The notes under the pieces: model-generated
What the model was told of the DNA's origin: nothing
Database searches by the model: none
The model's input: only the letters and a program-made list of their open reading frames with translations
Position numbers and translations under genes: made by a program
Shown here: positions 8,464 to 15,735 of the stretch, piece after piece
Position numbering within the stretch: position 1 is the stretch's first letter
Layout of the letters: every line of letters begins with the position of its first letter
Source: Methanoregula sp.
Lineage (GTDB): Archaea > Halobacteriota > Methanomicrobia > Methanomicrobiales > Methanospirillaceae
DNA length: 24,482 nt
NCBI GenBank assembly: GCA_028711405.1
Contig: JAQTSH010000004.1
Span: 1-24,482 of the forward strand
Reading direction: 5' to 3'

Positions 8464-8477
8464 ACGATCGGTCACCT

Positions 8478-8484
8478 AAAAAAA
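8478..8484 (-). terminator. T7 tract after rps2
   Basis: Seven consecutive T residues on the minus strand lie 14 nt past the rps2 stop codon. Archaeal RNA polymerase terminates at oligo-U tracts without needing a hairpin. It may end or attenuate the ribosomal/eno transcript before the isoprenoid genes. Confidence 0.45.
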
Positions 8485-8497
8485 GGGACTGACCACA

Positions 8498-9109
8498 TCA
8501 GATATCGGTCTCGAAGTCCTCTTGGGTAAGAGCCGTCGAGATCCCACGGAGCCGGAGCATCTCGCGGGTTAAGAGGAAGTAAATCATGGAGAGTGCTTTT
8601 CTGCCCTTGTTGTTCGTTGGGATGACAAGGTCAACAAACTGCGTCATGTTGTTCGTGTCGCAGAGTGCCACGACGGGGATACCGCACTGGACGGCTTCCT
8701 TGATCACCTGTGCATCACCAATCGGGTCAGTGACAACAATGACCGTCGGCTCGATGTAGTTCGCAAGGACCGGGTTCGTCAGGAGTCCCGGGATGAACCG
8801 TCCGGTTGCCGACATCGCACCAATCGTATCGGCAAACTTCTTTGCCGGGAACTGTCCGTACTGCCGGGACGTCACCACAAGGATGTTGGGGGTCTCGTAC
8901 TGGTTTAAGAATTTCGCGACGGTCTTGATCCGTGCGTCAGTCTCCCGGATATCCAGGATATACAGTCCATCGCCGCGGACGCGGTAGATGAACTTCTTCA
9001 TGTCCTCGCTCTTCTGCTGGGTGCCGATGTGAACCCCAGCCGCCAGGTATTCTTCGACGGGGATGAGTGGTTCTTTGAGTTCGATTTCCATCTCGTTTAC
9101 TGTGGTCAT
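8498..9109 (-). CDS. rpsB: 30S ribosomal protein uS2
   Basis: This is small-subunit ribosomal protein S2 of the archaeal/eukaryotic (Sa) type, 203 aa. Family features are LAAGVHIGTQQKSEDMKKF near the N-terminus, LYILDIRETDARI, a central NPVL..YIEPTVIVVTDP segment and ALCDTNNMTQFVDLVIPTNN near the C-terminus. The start codon overlaps the eno stop by 4 nt (ATGA) and GAGGA precedes it inside eno, so translation is coupled. The order rpoK-eno-rps2 is a conserved euryarchaeal arrangement. A T7 tract follows the stop. Confidence 0.97.
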   Translation of the reverse strand: MTTVNEMEIELKEPLIPVEEYLAAGVHIGTQQKSEDMKKFIYRVRGDGLYILDIRETDARIKTVAKFLNQYETPNILVVTSRQYGQFPAKKFADTIGAMSATGRFIPGLLTNPVLANYIEPTVIVVTDPIGDAQVIKEAVQCGIPVVALCDTNNMTQFVDLVIPTNNKGRKALSMIYFLLTREMLRLRGISTALTQEDFETDI

Positions 9110-10293
9110 AGCTGTTCCTCTATGCGTATTAATTCGTTTAATTTAGCGATGCGTTCTCCGCCCACAACTCCGCATTTTAAGAAAACGCAGGAGAATGCGG
9201 TGGCAAGGTGCGCAATGGTCGTATCGGTCGTCTCACCGGACCGGTGGCTCATCACCGTGTCCAGACCATTTGCATGGGCGAGATGGACTGCATCGAATGT
9301 GTCCGTCAGCGTCCCGACCTGGTTGGGTTTTATAAGCACGCAGTTTGCCGAGTCAAGCTCGATACCCTGCTGGATCCGGTCGACCTGTGTGACAAAGATG
9401 TCATCCCCACACACGAGGCACCGGTTTCCGACCTGGTCATTGAGTTCTGCAAACGCGTCAAAGTCTTCTTCATGGAGGGGATCCTCAACATAGACGAGGT
9501 CGTGGCGGTCAACAAGTTCCGCGATATATGCGATCTGCTCTTCAGTTGAGCGGACCCGGTCGCGGTACTTGTAGCCTTCCCCGTTCCACATCTGGCTCGA
9601 CGCAACGTCGATCCCCATATCAACAGAGATATTCATCTCATCGGCGACAAGTCCGGTCGCCTCGGCAATGAGCTCAAATGCGAGGGCATCATCGATCTGC
9701 GGTGCCCACGCACCCTCATCACCCTTGCCGGCAGCAATCCCGCGTTTTGTCAGGAGCGCCTTGACGTTCCGGTGGACGGCGGCATTGGCAAACACCGCAT
9801 CCTGTACATTCGTTGCGCCACCGGGGACAACCAGGAATTCCTGGATCTCAGTTGCATTTGCCGCATGTGCCCCGCCCCCGATCACATTCCCTAACGGGAG
9901 GGGCATCTCATTCGTGAACGCTCCACCAATATAGCGGAAGAGTGGCATCCCCAGTGCAGACGCGGCGGCTTTTGCGTTCGCAAGCGAGAGTGCGACAGCG
10001 ACATTGGCTCCGATCCCGGAGAAGTCGCTCGTGCCGTCAATGTCCCAGAGTTGCCCGTCAAATCCTTCCTGATCGGATGCATCCATCCCAATCAGGGCAG
10101 GGAGCAGGTTCTGGTAGGCATTATCGATCGCATCCTGGGTCGGTCTGACTTTTGCCTCGCGCGATCCGGTACTGGCTCCACTTGGTGCTGCTGATCTACC
10201 GGAGCCTGTTGCCGTGTGCACTTCTGCTTCTACGGTGGCATTGCCCCGGCTGTCAAGGATCGCCCGCAACTCGATTGCTTCAATCGTCGTCAT
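9106..10293 (-). CDS. eno: Enolase
   Basis: This cytoplasmic enzyme interconverts 2-phosphoglycerate and phosphoenolpyruvate, mainly for gluconeogenesis in a methanogen. The 395 residues carry LDSRGNATVEAEV and APSGASTG at the N-terminus, GKGDEGAWAP (acid/base Glu), the Mg ligands in YVEDPLHEED and CGDDIFVT, the catalytic Lys in LIKPNQVGT, and SHRSGETTDT. A second conserved Lys is in FLKCG near the C-terminus. It is slightly shorter than bacterial enolases. AAAAGGAGAG precedes the ATG. It lies 15 nt after rpoK and overlaps rps2, so it is a metabolic gene carried inside the translation operon. Confidence 0.97.
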   Translation of the reverse strand: MTTIEAIELRAILDSRGNATVEAEVHTATGSGRSAAPSGASTGSREAKVRPTQDAIDNAYQNLLPALIGMDASDQEGFDGQLWDIDGTSDFSGIGANVAVALSLANAKAAASALGMPLFRYIGGAFTNEMPLPLGNVIGGGAHAANATEIQEFLVVPGGATNVQDAVFANAAVHRNVKALLTKRGIAAGKGDEGAWAPQIDDALAFELIAEATGLVADEMNISVDMGIDVASSQMWNGEGYKYRDRVRSTEEQIAYIAELVDRHDLVYVEDPLHEEDFDAFAELNDQVGNRCLVCGDDIFVTQVDRIQQGIELDSANCVLIKPNQVGTLTDTFDAVHLAHANGLDTVMSHRSGETTDTTIAHLATAFSCVFLKCGVVGGERIAKLNELIRIEEQL

Positions 10294-10308
10294 ACGGTAT
10301 CTCTCCTT

Positions 10309-10482
10309 TTACTTCCTCTTTACGGTAATGGGAATAATGTTCGCTTTGAACTCCTCGATCGCGATCTCCAGGGGATCGATCCGGGAAGTTGTGATAAGTA
10401 GCGGAGCACCCATTGATATCTGCAGAGCCCTTGCTCCAATAATCCGCGCCCGTTCGTACCGGGTGTATGCCTGCGTCTGCAT
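10309..10482 (-). CDS. rpoK: DNA-directed RNA polymerase subunit K (Rpo6/omega)
   Basis: This small subunit stabilises archaeal RNA polymerase and is homologous to eukaryotic Rpb6 and bacterial omega. I take the ATG at 10482 (57 aa), because GAGG lies 6 to 7 nt upstream and the family usually starts just before this segment. A TTG at 10509 would add nine residues. The diagnostic core is YTRYERARIIGARALQISMG, followed by DPLEIAIEEF and a basic C-terminus. It follows tRNA-Pro and precedes eno. Confidence 0.93.
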   Translation of the reverse strand: MQTQAYTRYERARIIGARALQISMGAPLLITTSRIDPLEIAIEEFKANIIPITVKRK

Positions 10483-10528
10483 TCTTGTCCTCGAAAATGG
10501 TTTAGTCAAAATTTGGTAGTTGGATAAA

Positions 10529-10603
10529 TGGGGTCGCTGAGATTTGAACTCAGGTCACTGCGTCCCGAACGCAATAGGATAGACCAGGCTACCCTACGAC
10601 CCC
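10529..10603 (-). tRNA. tRNA-Pro (anticodon CGG)
   Basis: This 75-nt cloverleaf reads on the minus strand. It has a 7-bp acceptor stem GGGGTCG/CGACCCC, a D arm with AGCCTGGT, a 5-bp anticodon stem TTGCG/CGCAG (one T-G pair) around loop TTCGGGA (anticodon CGG, codon CCG), and a T arm with GTTCAAATC. The discriminator is A and CCA is not encoded. It lies between rpoN and rpoK inside the ribosomal operon, so it must be released by processing. Confidence 0.95.
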
Positions 10604-10618
10604 GCGTTCTTGTGTCGT

Positions 10619-10807
10619 TTACTGGTATGGGTTGAGCTCATCAATGATCTCTTTGTGAGTGAGAAGCATGCGCCTGCAGCAGTATCGGGTGATACCGAGA
10701 TCGTCGAGGATCTGTTTAGGATCCTCGCCTTTCCCCCGCCGCGCCTTATATTCTTCCCACGCTGTGGAAATGGGTTTTCCACAGGTGAAACATCGTACGG
10801 GTATCAA
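10619..10807 (-). CDS. rpoN: DNA-directed RNA polymerase subunit N (Rpo10)
   Basis: This zinc-bundle subunit, homologous to eukaryotic Rpb10, joins the D-L assembly platform of RNA polymerase. The 62 residues begin IPVRCFTCG. The four zinc ligands are C6, C9, C43 and C44 (the CC pair in RYCCRRM). The start is TTG at 10807, which gives exactly the conserved MIPVRCFTCG N-terminus; AGGT precedes it. It sits between rps9 and tRNA-Pro, 15 nt before the tRNA. Confidence 0.96.
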   Translation of the reverse strand: MIPVRCFTCGKPISTAWEEYKARRGKGEDPKQILDDLGITRYCCRRMLLTHKEIIDELNPYQ

Positions 10808-10837
10808 GATTCTCGACCTCTCAATATGTCTGTTGTC

Positions 10838-11239
10838 TTAACGATAAGACTTTTGGAATTTCTTTCTTGCGCCACGACCGTGCGGCTTTTTCGTTTCTTT
10901 CTGCCGCGAGTCGTTCACAAGGAGCGTTCTGTCGTAATTGAGGAAGATATCCTTGATCTGCGGATCATTTGTCCACTCAAGGATACCACGGGCAAGCGCG
11001 GTACGGACCGCTTCTGCCTGTCCCATAACACCGCCGCCCAAAACGTCGATGGTAACGTCGATGTCGTTCGTCGCGTTCGGGACGAGGAGCAGGGGTTCAG
11101 CGATCTTCATACGGGTCGTCTCGCTGCCGTACTGTTCGAGCGGCACAGAGTTGATCCGGATCACGCCTTTGCCTGCTTTTAACGTCGCCCGTGCGATTGC
11201 CGTCTTGCGTTTTCCGCTTGTGTTTATGATCTTTACCAT
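10838..11239 (-). CDS. rpsI: 30S ribosomal protein uS9
   Basis: This is small-subunit protein S9, 133 aa. Family features are KIINTSGKRKTAIARATL at the N-terminus, GGGVMGQAEAVRTALARG in the middle, and the basic C-terminal tail KKPHGRGARKKFQKSYR that reaches the P site. I chose the ATG at 11239; upstream in-frame codons belong to the end of rpl13 in another frame. GGTGG before the start overlaps the rpl13 stop. Confidence 0.97.
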   Translation of the reverse strand: MVKIINTSGKRKTAIARATLKAGKGVIRINSVPLEQYGSETTRMKIAEPLLLVPNATNDIDVTIDVLGGGVMGQAEAVRTALARGILEWTNDPQIKDIFLNYDRTLLVNDSRQKETKKPHGRGARKKFQKSYR

Positions 11240-11249
11240 CCTGACCACC

Positions 11250-11678
11250 TTAGAACTTCGCTCCGAGCGAGGTGCTGACCGCAGCGAGCGTGACATACTG
11301 CGGGTTGTTCAGCCGGTCCATGTGCGCTGCTTCGGGAACTTCCATCTCCTTGCCAACAAGTCCGACGGGGATACCGACATAGCACCTGATCCGCTTCATG
11401 GCGTCAACGCCACGAGGGCGCTTGTACGGGAGCATGCCCCGTATCGTCCGCTTCATGAGGTGATCCGGTCGGCGCGGGACGAATGGACCCCAACGATCAC
11501 CGGAGGCACCACGTTCCCTCTTGTGTTTGTAGTTCGCGAGCACGCGTTCCCGGCTGCCGGATATGATTGCCTTTTCGGCGTTCACGATTGCGATCTCTTC
11601 CCCGGCAAGAGCCCGCTGTGCAACAATGCTTGCAAGCCTGCCAAGGATGAGCGAGTCGCCGTTGATTACTGTTACCAT
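11250..11678 (-). CDS. rplM: 50S ribosomal protein uL13
   Basis: This is large-subunit protein L13 of the archaeal type, 142 aa. Recognisable segments are VINGDSLILGRLASIVAQ at the N-terminus, IVNAEKAIISGSR, RGMLPYKRPRG and MKRIRCYVGIP. GAGGTGA lies about 8 nt before the ATG. It lies 7 nt after rpl18e and 10 nt before rps9, the conserved archaeal L18e-L13-S9 order. Confidence 0.97.
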   Translation of the reverse strand: MVTVINGDSLILGRLASIVAQRALAGEEIAIVNAEKAIISGSRERVLANYKHKRERGASGDRWGPFVPRRPDHLMKRTIRGMLPYKRPRGVDAMKRIRCYVGIPVGLVGKEMEVPEAAHMDRLNNPQYVTLAAVSTSLGAKF

Positions 11679-11685
11679 ATTCTTC

Positions 11686-12051
11686 TCACCTCAGGATCCG
11701 GACACCGCTGCCTTTCGGGTTGTCCTGCAGGAGCTGCTCGATCGTCATGCATTGTCCCTTTGCGTCCCTGATCTTGCAGGTTGCAGACTCTGAAAAGTTC
11801 AGCGCTGCAATTTTCACGGACTGCTCCAGCACGCCGCTGCCCAGCACCTTTCCGGGGACGATGATCGTCTCCCCGTCCTGGGCATAGCGGTTGATCTTGG
11901 ACAGGTTGACCTCAGCGTAATTCCTGCCCGGGGTCTCCAGCCTGCTTGCGATCTCGCGCCAGATCTTTGCCTCATTCTCCCGTGACTTGTTCTTCAAGGC
12001 TAGAATGAGGTTGGTAAGACGGGGGTTCGTCTTCTCCACGATTCTTGTCAT
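11686..12051 (-). CDS. rpl18e: 50S ribosomal protein eL18
   Basis: This is large-subunit protein L18e, an archaeal/eukaryotic protein with a uL15-like fold, 121 aa. Evidence is KTNPRLTNLILALKNKSREN at the N-terminus, VNLSKINRYAQDGETIIVPG, and KVLGSGVLEQSVKIAAL. Its ATG overlaps the rpoD stop by 4 nt, which indicates coupled translation. It is the first of the L18e-L13-S9 group. Confidence 0.96.
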   Translation of the reverse strand: MTRIVEKTNPRLTNLILALKNKSRENEAKIWREIASRLETPGRNYAEVNLSKINRYAQDGETIIVPGKVLGSGVLEQSVKIAALNFSESATCKIRDAKGQCMTIEQLLQDNPKGSGVRILR

Positions 12052-12878
12052 TTCTTCTCCTCCCCTGAAATTTCGCTTGTCTGCGTCTCCAGCTCGTTCG
12101 CCTGATCTCGTATATAGATGAGCGCCCGTTCCAGGATCTCCTTTACGGGCAGTGACCCGTCACTCTCGACCACAAAGATAAACCGGTCGGGTTCTGCGGA
12201 GATCCTGATTGCGGGTTCTTCCCCGATCCCACTTGCCATGCATGCCTTCTCACAGAGCCGGCACATGGAACAGTCCGGGAGTTTGCCGTCTATTACCTGA
12301 ACTTTCTTACCCTTCACTCCGATAATATGACGAGGACATTCGTCCACGCACATGCCGCACGCGTCGCATGCATCACTGATCGTGACAACCGGGTAGTTTT
12401 TGTACCCGCACACGAGCGTTGGCTGCCATTTCGCGTGCTCTCTTCCGGTATTGAGGATCGCACGCGCTTCGATGACGAGTTTCTGCCCTTTTACGAGTTT
12501 CACGATGGGAATATTATCATACACCGGGGTCGTCTTCGGGTCCTGGGGAATCAGGTCACTCGACATGACCGTCTTTGGTCCTTCAACGCTCAACGTGAAG
12601 GTGACCGTGCAGCTGGGGCATCCCGCCCCGCCGCACGTGCATTTGTCCTGAGTCGTGTAGGTGGTAAGGTCGGTTTTTATGGGGATGAGCCCGATGCGGT
12701 GCGCCAGCATTTCGTCAAAGAGTGCGCTCGTGTTATCATAGATGCGCAGATCTTCAATGGCAAGGGTCGGCACTTCTCCGATCATTGCCCTGCGGAACGC
12801 GTTGGCGAACCCCGGACTCGCCCCCGAGAGGGTGAATCGTGCGAGGGTATCGTCCAGACTCGCGAATTCGATCTCCAT
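12048..12878 (-). CDS. rpoD: DNA-directed RNA polymerase subunit D (Rpo3) with ferredoxin domain
   Basis: This subunit, homologous to Rpb3 and bacterial alpha, nucleates polymerase assembly with subunits L and N. The 276-aa protein has the alpha-type dimerisation segment with FANAFRRAMIGEVPTLAIED near 24-43. A Cys-rich loop is at C80-C82-C87-C90 (CTCGGAGCPSC). The ferredoxin-like insert carries two full four-Cys sets: C161/C164/C167/C171 and C193/C196/C199/C203. Some archaeal RpoD proteins have lost such clusters; here both sets look intact for two [4Fe-4S] clusters. AAGGAGAG decides the ATG at 12878, which overlaps the rps11 stop by one base. Confidence 0.96.
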   Translation of the reverse strand: MEIEFASLDDTLARFTLSGASPGFANAFRRAMIGEVPTLAIEDLRIYDNTSALFDEMLAHRIGLIPIKTDLTTYTTQDKCTCGGAGCPSCTVTFTLSVEGPKTVMSSDLIPQDPKTTPVYDNIPIVKLVKGQKLVIEARAILNTGREHAKWQPTLVCGYKNYPVVTISDACDACGMCVDECPRHIIGVKGKKVQVIDGKLPDCSMCRLCEKACMASGIGEEPAIRISAEPDRFIFVVESDGSLPVKEILERALIYIRDQANELETQTSEISGEEKK

Positions 12879-13276
12879 CACACTCTCCTTCCGCGTCTGC
12901 CACCTTTCGGGCGGCACGAGTCGTGGGGAATTGGTGTAACGTCTTCAATGCGACCGATCCGCATGCCGGCGCGGGCGAGTGCCCGGATGGCTGCCTGGGC
13001 ACCGGGTCCCGGGCTGCGCTGTTTGCCCTGACCGGGTGCACGGACTTTCACATGAACGCCGACAATGCCTTTTTCGCGGGCGATTGCAGCGACGTTGCCT
13101 GCCATCTGCATCGCAGCGTAAGGGGAACTCTCGTTCCGGTCCTGCTTGACCACCATGCCGCCGCTTGACTTTGTGACGGTTTCTGCACCGGATAGGTCGG
13201 TCACGGTGATGATCGTGTTGTTGAACGAGGCGAAGATATGCGCAACGCCCCACTTCTCCTTCTCATTTGCTGCCAT
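12878..13276 (-). CDS. rpsK: 30S ribosomal protein uS11
   Basis: This small-subunit platform protein is 132 aa. Family features are WGVAHIFASFNNTIITVTDLSG at the start (ligand-rich N-terminal strand), VKVRAPGQGKQRSPGPGAQA in the middle and DVTPIPHDSCRPKGGRRGRRV-type basic C-terminus. GGAGTGA precedes the ATG. It begins 1 nt past rps4 and its TGA shares a base with the rpoD ATG. Confidence 0.97.
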   Translation of the reverse strand: MAANEKEKWGVAHIFASFNNTIITVTDLSGAETVTKSSGGMVVKQDRNESSPYAAMQMAGNVAAIAREKGIVGVHVKVRAPGQGKQRSPGPGAQAAIRALARAGMRIGRIEDVTPIPHDSCRPKGGRRGRRV

Positions 13277-13277
13277 C

Positions 13278-13829
13278 TTATCTCACTCCTGCGGGTTTGG
13301 TGATACGGGTGCGCTCCGCGTGGGAATCTGCAACGAACGGTGATTTGCCGTAGTAGGAGATCTGGGGCTCTTCGATACGGGTTACACGGTAACCCGGTAT
13401 GTTGACACGTCTTCCGGCGATTGCAATGTGTCCGTGGGTGATGAGCTGCCGTGCCTGTTTTGGCGACCGTGCAAGCCCTTTCCGGTGGACGAGGGTCTGG
13501 AGCCGGCGTTCGAGTTGTGCCTGCACCTTGAGCGAGAGGACGTTCTCGATGTCCGCATCGGGTCCGAGCAGTCCGGCGCGCTGCATGTGGCTGATCAGTT
13601 CAGTCTTCTTTGCATCGACGACGTTCCGGTCTGTCGCGCTCGAAATGAGGGCGAGCAGGCTTCGGGCTGCCTTGCGGTATTTCCGCAGGATACTCTGCGC
13701 CTTCCAGACCTCGCGCTTGTTGCGCAGCCCGTACTCGATGACAAGGCGGGTTTCATCCTCAATCCGTGTCTTCTCGAATGGGCGTTTTGGGGTCTGGTAC
13801 GCCTTGTGATTCTTACCTGGGTATCCCAT
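13278..13829 (-). CDS. rpsD: 30S ribosomal protein uS4
   Basis: This primary rRNA-binding protein of the 30S subunit is 183 aa, the archaeal length. It begins GYPGKNHKAYQTPKRPFEK and contains the S4 RNA-binding domain near 108-160 (RLQTLVHRKGLARSPKQAR, LITHGHIAI). GGAGGTG lies about 7 nt before the ATG. It lies between rps13 and rps11 with gaps of 1 to 3 nt. Confidence 0.97.
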   Translation of the reverse strand: MGYPGKNHKAYQTPKRPFEKTRIEDETRLVIEYGLRNKREVWKAQSILRKYRKAARSLLALISSATDRNVVDAKKTELISHMQRAGLLGPDADIENVLSLKVQAQLERRLQTLVHRKGLARSPKQARQLITHGHIAIAGRRVNIPGYRVTRIEEPQISYYGKSPFVADSHAERTRITKPAGVR

Positions 13830-13832
13830 GGT

Positions 13833-14294
13833 TTACGCACCTCCCTCTTTCTTCTTCTTCACACCGACCGTCATGCCGGTACGCCCGGTTGACTTGGTTC
13901 GCTGTCCGCGGACTTTCTGACCGGTCTCGTGCCGGATACCCCGGTAGCAACGGATCTTCCTCATCATGTTGACGTCTTCGTCCTGTATGAGGGTAAGATC
14001 GGAACCAAGGAGGTGTTTTGACTCGCCCGTGTAGACGTCCTTTGGTCGATTCGCCATCCATGACGGGATCTTCGTTGTGTATTGCTCGACAGCGGTGCGG
14101 AGTCGTTTTACTGACTCTTCATCGATGCGACCGAGCAATGCATACTCGTCCACGTTCGCCATACGGGAAAGAACCGTGGAGGTATGCCTGCCGACACCTT
14201 TGATGCCAGTCAGGGCTACCCGCACGGATTTCGTCCCGTCCAGATCGGTTGTACCGATCCGTACAAAGTATTTTATTTCGTCTTCCTGAGCCAT
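13833..14294 (-). CDS. rpsM: 30S ribosomal protein uS13
   Basis: This 30S head protein contacts the large subunit and is 153 aa. Evidence is YFVRIGTTDLDG at the N-terminus, the helix-two-turn-helix segment IKGVGRHTSTVLSRM, and the basic end CYRGIRHETGQKVRGQRTKS with GRTGMTVGVKKKK. The open frame runs back into tRNA-Ser, so I use the ATG at 14294, which is preceded by GAGGGGAT. It is the first protein gene after tRNA-Ser. Confidence 0.97.
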   Translation of the reverse strand: MAQEDEIKYFVRIGTTDLDGTKSVRVALTGIKGVGRHTSTVLSRMANVDEYALLGRIDEESVKRLRTAVEQYTTKIPSWMANRPKDVYTGESKHLLGSDLTLIQDEDVNMMRKIRCYRGIRHETGQKVRGQRTKSTGRTGMTVGVKKKKEGGA

Positions 14295-14329
14295 CCAATC
14301 CCCTCGATTGTGAGATTTTCTCTTTTTAG

Positions 14330-14414
14330 CGCTGAGGGAGGGATTTGAACCCTCGAGTCCCAAGGGGACACAGGTTTAGCAAACCTGCGCCATACCAGGC
14401 TTGGCTACCTCAAC
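14330..14414 (-). tRNA. tRNA-Ser (anticodon GCU)
   Basis: This 85-nt class II tRNA has a long variable arm. On the minus strand it has a 7-bp acceptor stem GTTGAGG/CCTCAGC (one T-G pair), a D arm with AGCCTGGT, an anticodon stem CAGGT/ACCTG around loop TTGCTAA (anticodon GCT, codons AGC/AGU), a variable arm with GTCCCCTTGGGAC, and a T loop GTTCAAATC. The discriminator is G, as in Ser tRNAs. CCA is not encoded. It lies 35 nt before rps13 and looks like the leader element of the ribosomal operon. Confidence 0.95.
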
Positions 14415-14444
14415 AGAGGAATCTCGCATCTTTATCAGACACTC

Positions 14445-14462
14445 GCAGTGGATCTCCACTGC
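14445..14462. promoter_or_regulatory. 8-bp-arm inverted repeat upstream of tRNA-Ser
   Basis: GCAGTGGA-TC-TCCACTGC is a perfect inverted repeat with a 2-nt centre. It straddles the transcription start predicted from the TATA-like box at 14477-14484. It has no T-tract, so an operator-like or RNA leader role is more likely than termination. This is inference only. Confidence 0.4.
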
Positions 14463-14476
14463 TCCATGAATGGTGC

Positions 14477-14484
14477 TTTATAAT
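14477..14484 (-). promoter_or_regulatory. TATA box of the tRNA-Ser/ribosomal operon
   Basis: ATTATAAA on the minus strand (with flanks CCATATTATAAAGC) predicts a start near 14454, about 40 nt before the tRNA-Ser 5' end. It is in the only spacer large enough to hold the promoter of the ribosomal superoperon. Confidence 0.5.
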
Positions 14485-14615
14485 ATGGTAGGGTGGGAGT
14501 AATAAGTGTTTGGCTTCCCGGCATCACATTGGATGGGCTTCGCGTTCGCTGCATTGTGGTGGTGCGGCTTTGAATTTTCCTGCCAGACCGTTGTATGCCA
14601 CGCGGGAAGGCGTGA

Positions 14616-15380
14616 TTAGTGCCCACCCGTGTTCCGGCAATGCGTCTCGTATGCGTTCTTTGCCGCTGCGATCTCCGCGTCGCGTTTGCATCCCGCCCGC
14701 CCGACGCCCCAGGGTATGCCATTGACGCTGACCTGTACTGAGACTGCTGTGCTTCCGTTCTCCGGCACGGGTTCATGGTACTGTAGTATAGTACGTACAT
14801 CAGGGGGCTGGAACTTTTTCTGGACGCATTCCTGGAGCTTGTTCTTCCAGGATGTGATGGGTTCTGCATGCTCGATCCGTTGCCGGAACAACCGGTGGAC
14901 CAGCTGCTGCGCACCAGTGAACCCTTTGTGATAGTACACCGCTGCAATGAACGCTTCGAGCGCCCCCGCCCGGATGGAGTCGTTGAGTTCCTGACCGGAT
15001 CCCCGGCGGATGCACGGGTCGAAGATCCGGTTGGCAACAACGATCTCTGCGAGTTTCCGGTCGTTTGTGATATCGTGAAGCATATCTGTTAAGAGCGATT
15101 CGTCGGTCTTGTCCGGGAACCGGTCGTGGAGTGAACGGGCACGGAGCCGGAACGATGAAAAGAGTTCTTCAGCGATGATGAAATCAAGGATGCAGTCGCC
15201 CAGAAACTCGAGCTGTTCATAGTCCCCGGTCTCTATACCGCGCTGCTGCTCCTCACTGGCAAAGGAACTGTGCGTGAGTGCCTGGTCGTACCGGGCTAGT
15301 GCTTCTTCGCTCACATCCTCGAAACCCACCAGGGGACTGTTCAGCAACTCCCGTAGTTCCTGTGCCCGGTCCTGATTCAT
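14616..15380 (-). CDS. rnc: Ribonuclease III family protein with altered active site
   Basis: This is a double-stranded-RNA endonuclease fold of 254 aa. The RNase III domain carries the signature YEQLEFLGDCILDF, with E55, E58 and D62 at the positions of bacterial E38, E41 and D45. The second signature reads IRAGALEAFIAAVY: the metal-binding Asp (D114 in E. coli, usually ADTVE or similar) is Gly139, while the following Glu142 is kept. A dsRNA-binding domain occupies roughly 177-248 (NKLQECVQKKF ... KRDAEIAAAKNAYE). The ATG at 15380 has only GGGG directly before it. It lies upstream of the ribosomal operon promoter on the same strand and is probably separate. Cleavage activity is uncertain. Confidence 0.88.
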   Translation of the reverse strand: MNQDRAQELRELLNSPLVGFEDVSEEALARYDQALTHSSFASEEQQRGIETGDYEQLEFLGDCILDFIIAEELFSSFRLRARSLHDRFPDKTDESLLTDMLHDITNDRKLAEIVVANRIFDPCIRRGSGQELNDSIRAGALEAFIAAVYYHKGFTGAQQLVHRLFRQRIEHAEPITSWKNKLQECVQKKFQPPDVRTILQYHEPVPENGSTAVSVQVSVNGIPWGVGRAGCKRDAEIAAAKNAYETHCRNTGGH

Positions 15381-15735
15381 CCCCAGAGTTTAGCGGTCTG
15401 ATACAAAGAAGATTCCGGAACATGAGGATCTCCAGAATAGTGTGCCGATCCCCTTTTCCCTCCCGATCTTCGCGGTTCACCCAATCGTATCGGATGTGGG
15501 TGGGATCTGAGAGATCTGAGGTGACCCCCCGGAGGTGCCCCAGTGGATACCGGGTGCATACCTATGCAGATGCCTGCGATGCAACAAGAGCCCATCTTAC
15601 ATTTTCTGCGGGAGAGGGAATGACTGAACGGTTTTTTCGGAGGCAACCGGGAAACATTATTCCATCCCCAATTGCCAATCTGATAGTATTATTGCCCACG
15701 GGTCAGTGGGAGATACGATGCGAGGACGTGATGTG
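15381..15735. other. Divergent spacer between rnc and the methyltransferase
   Basis: About 350 bp lie between the rnc start on the minus strand and the methyltransferase start on the plus strand, so promoters for both should lie here. Several open frames cross it on both strands, but none has a ribosome binding site or a recognisable motif. I see no clear TATA box, repeat or RNA. Confidence 0.5.

Noticed and set aside
14295..14363. N-terminal extension of uS13
   Set aside because: The extension would be translated from within tRNA-Ser; the ATG at 14294 with GAGGGGAT fits the family N-terminus.
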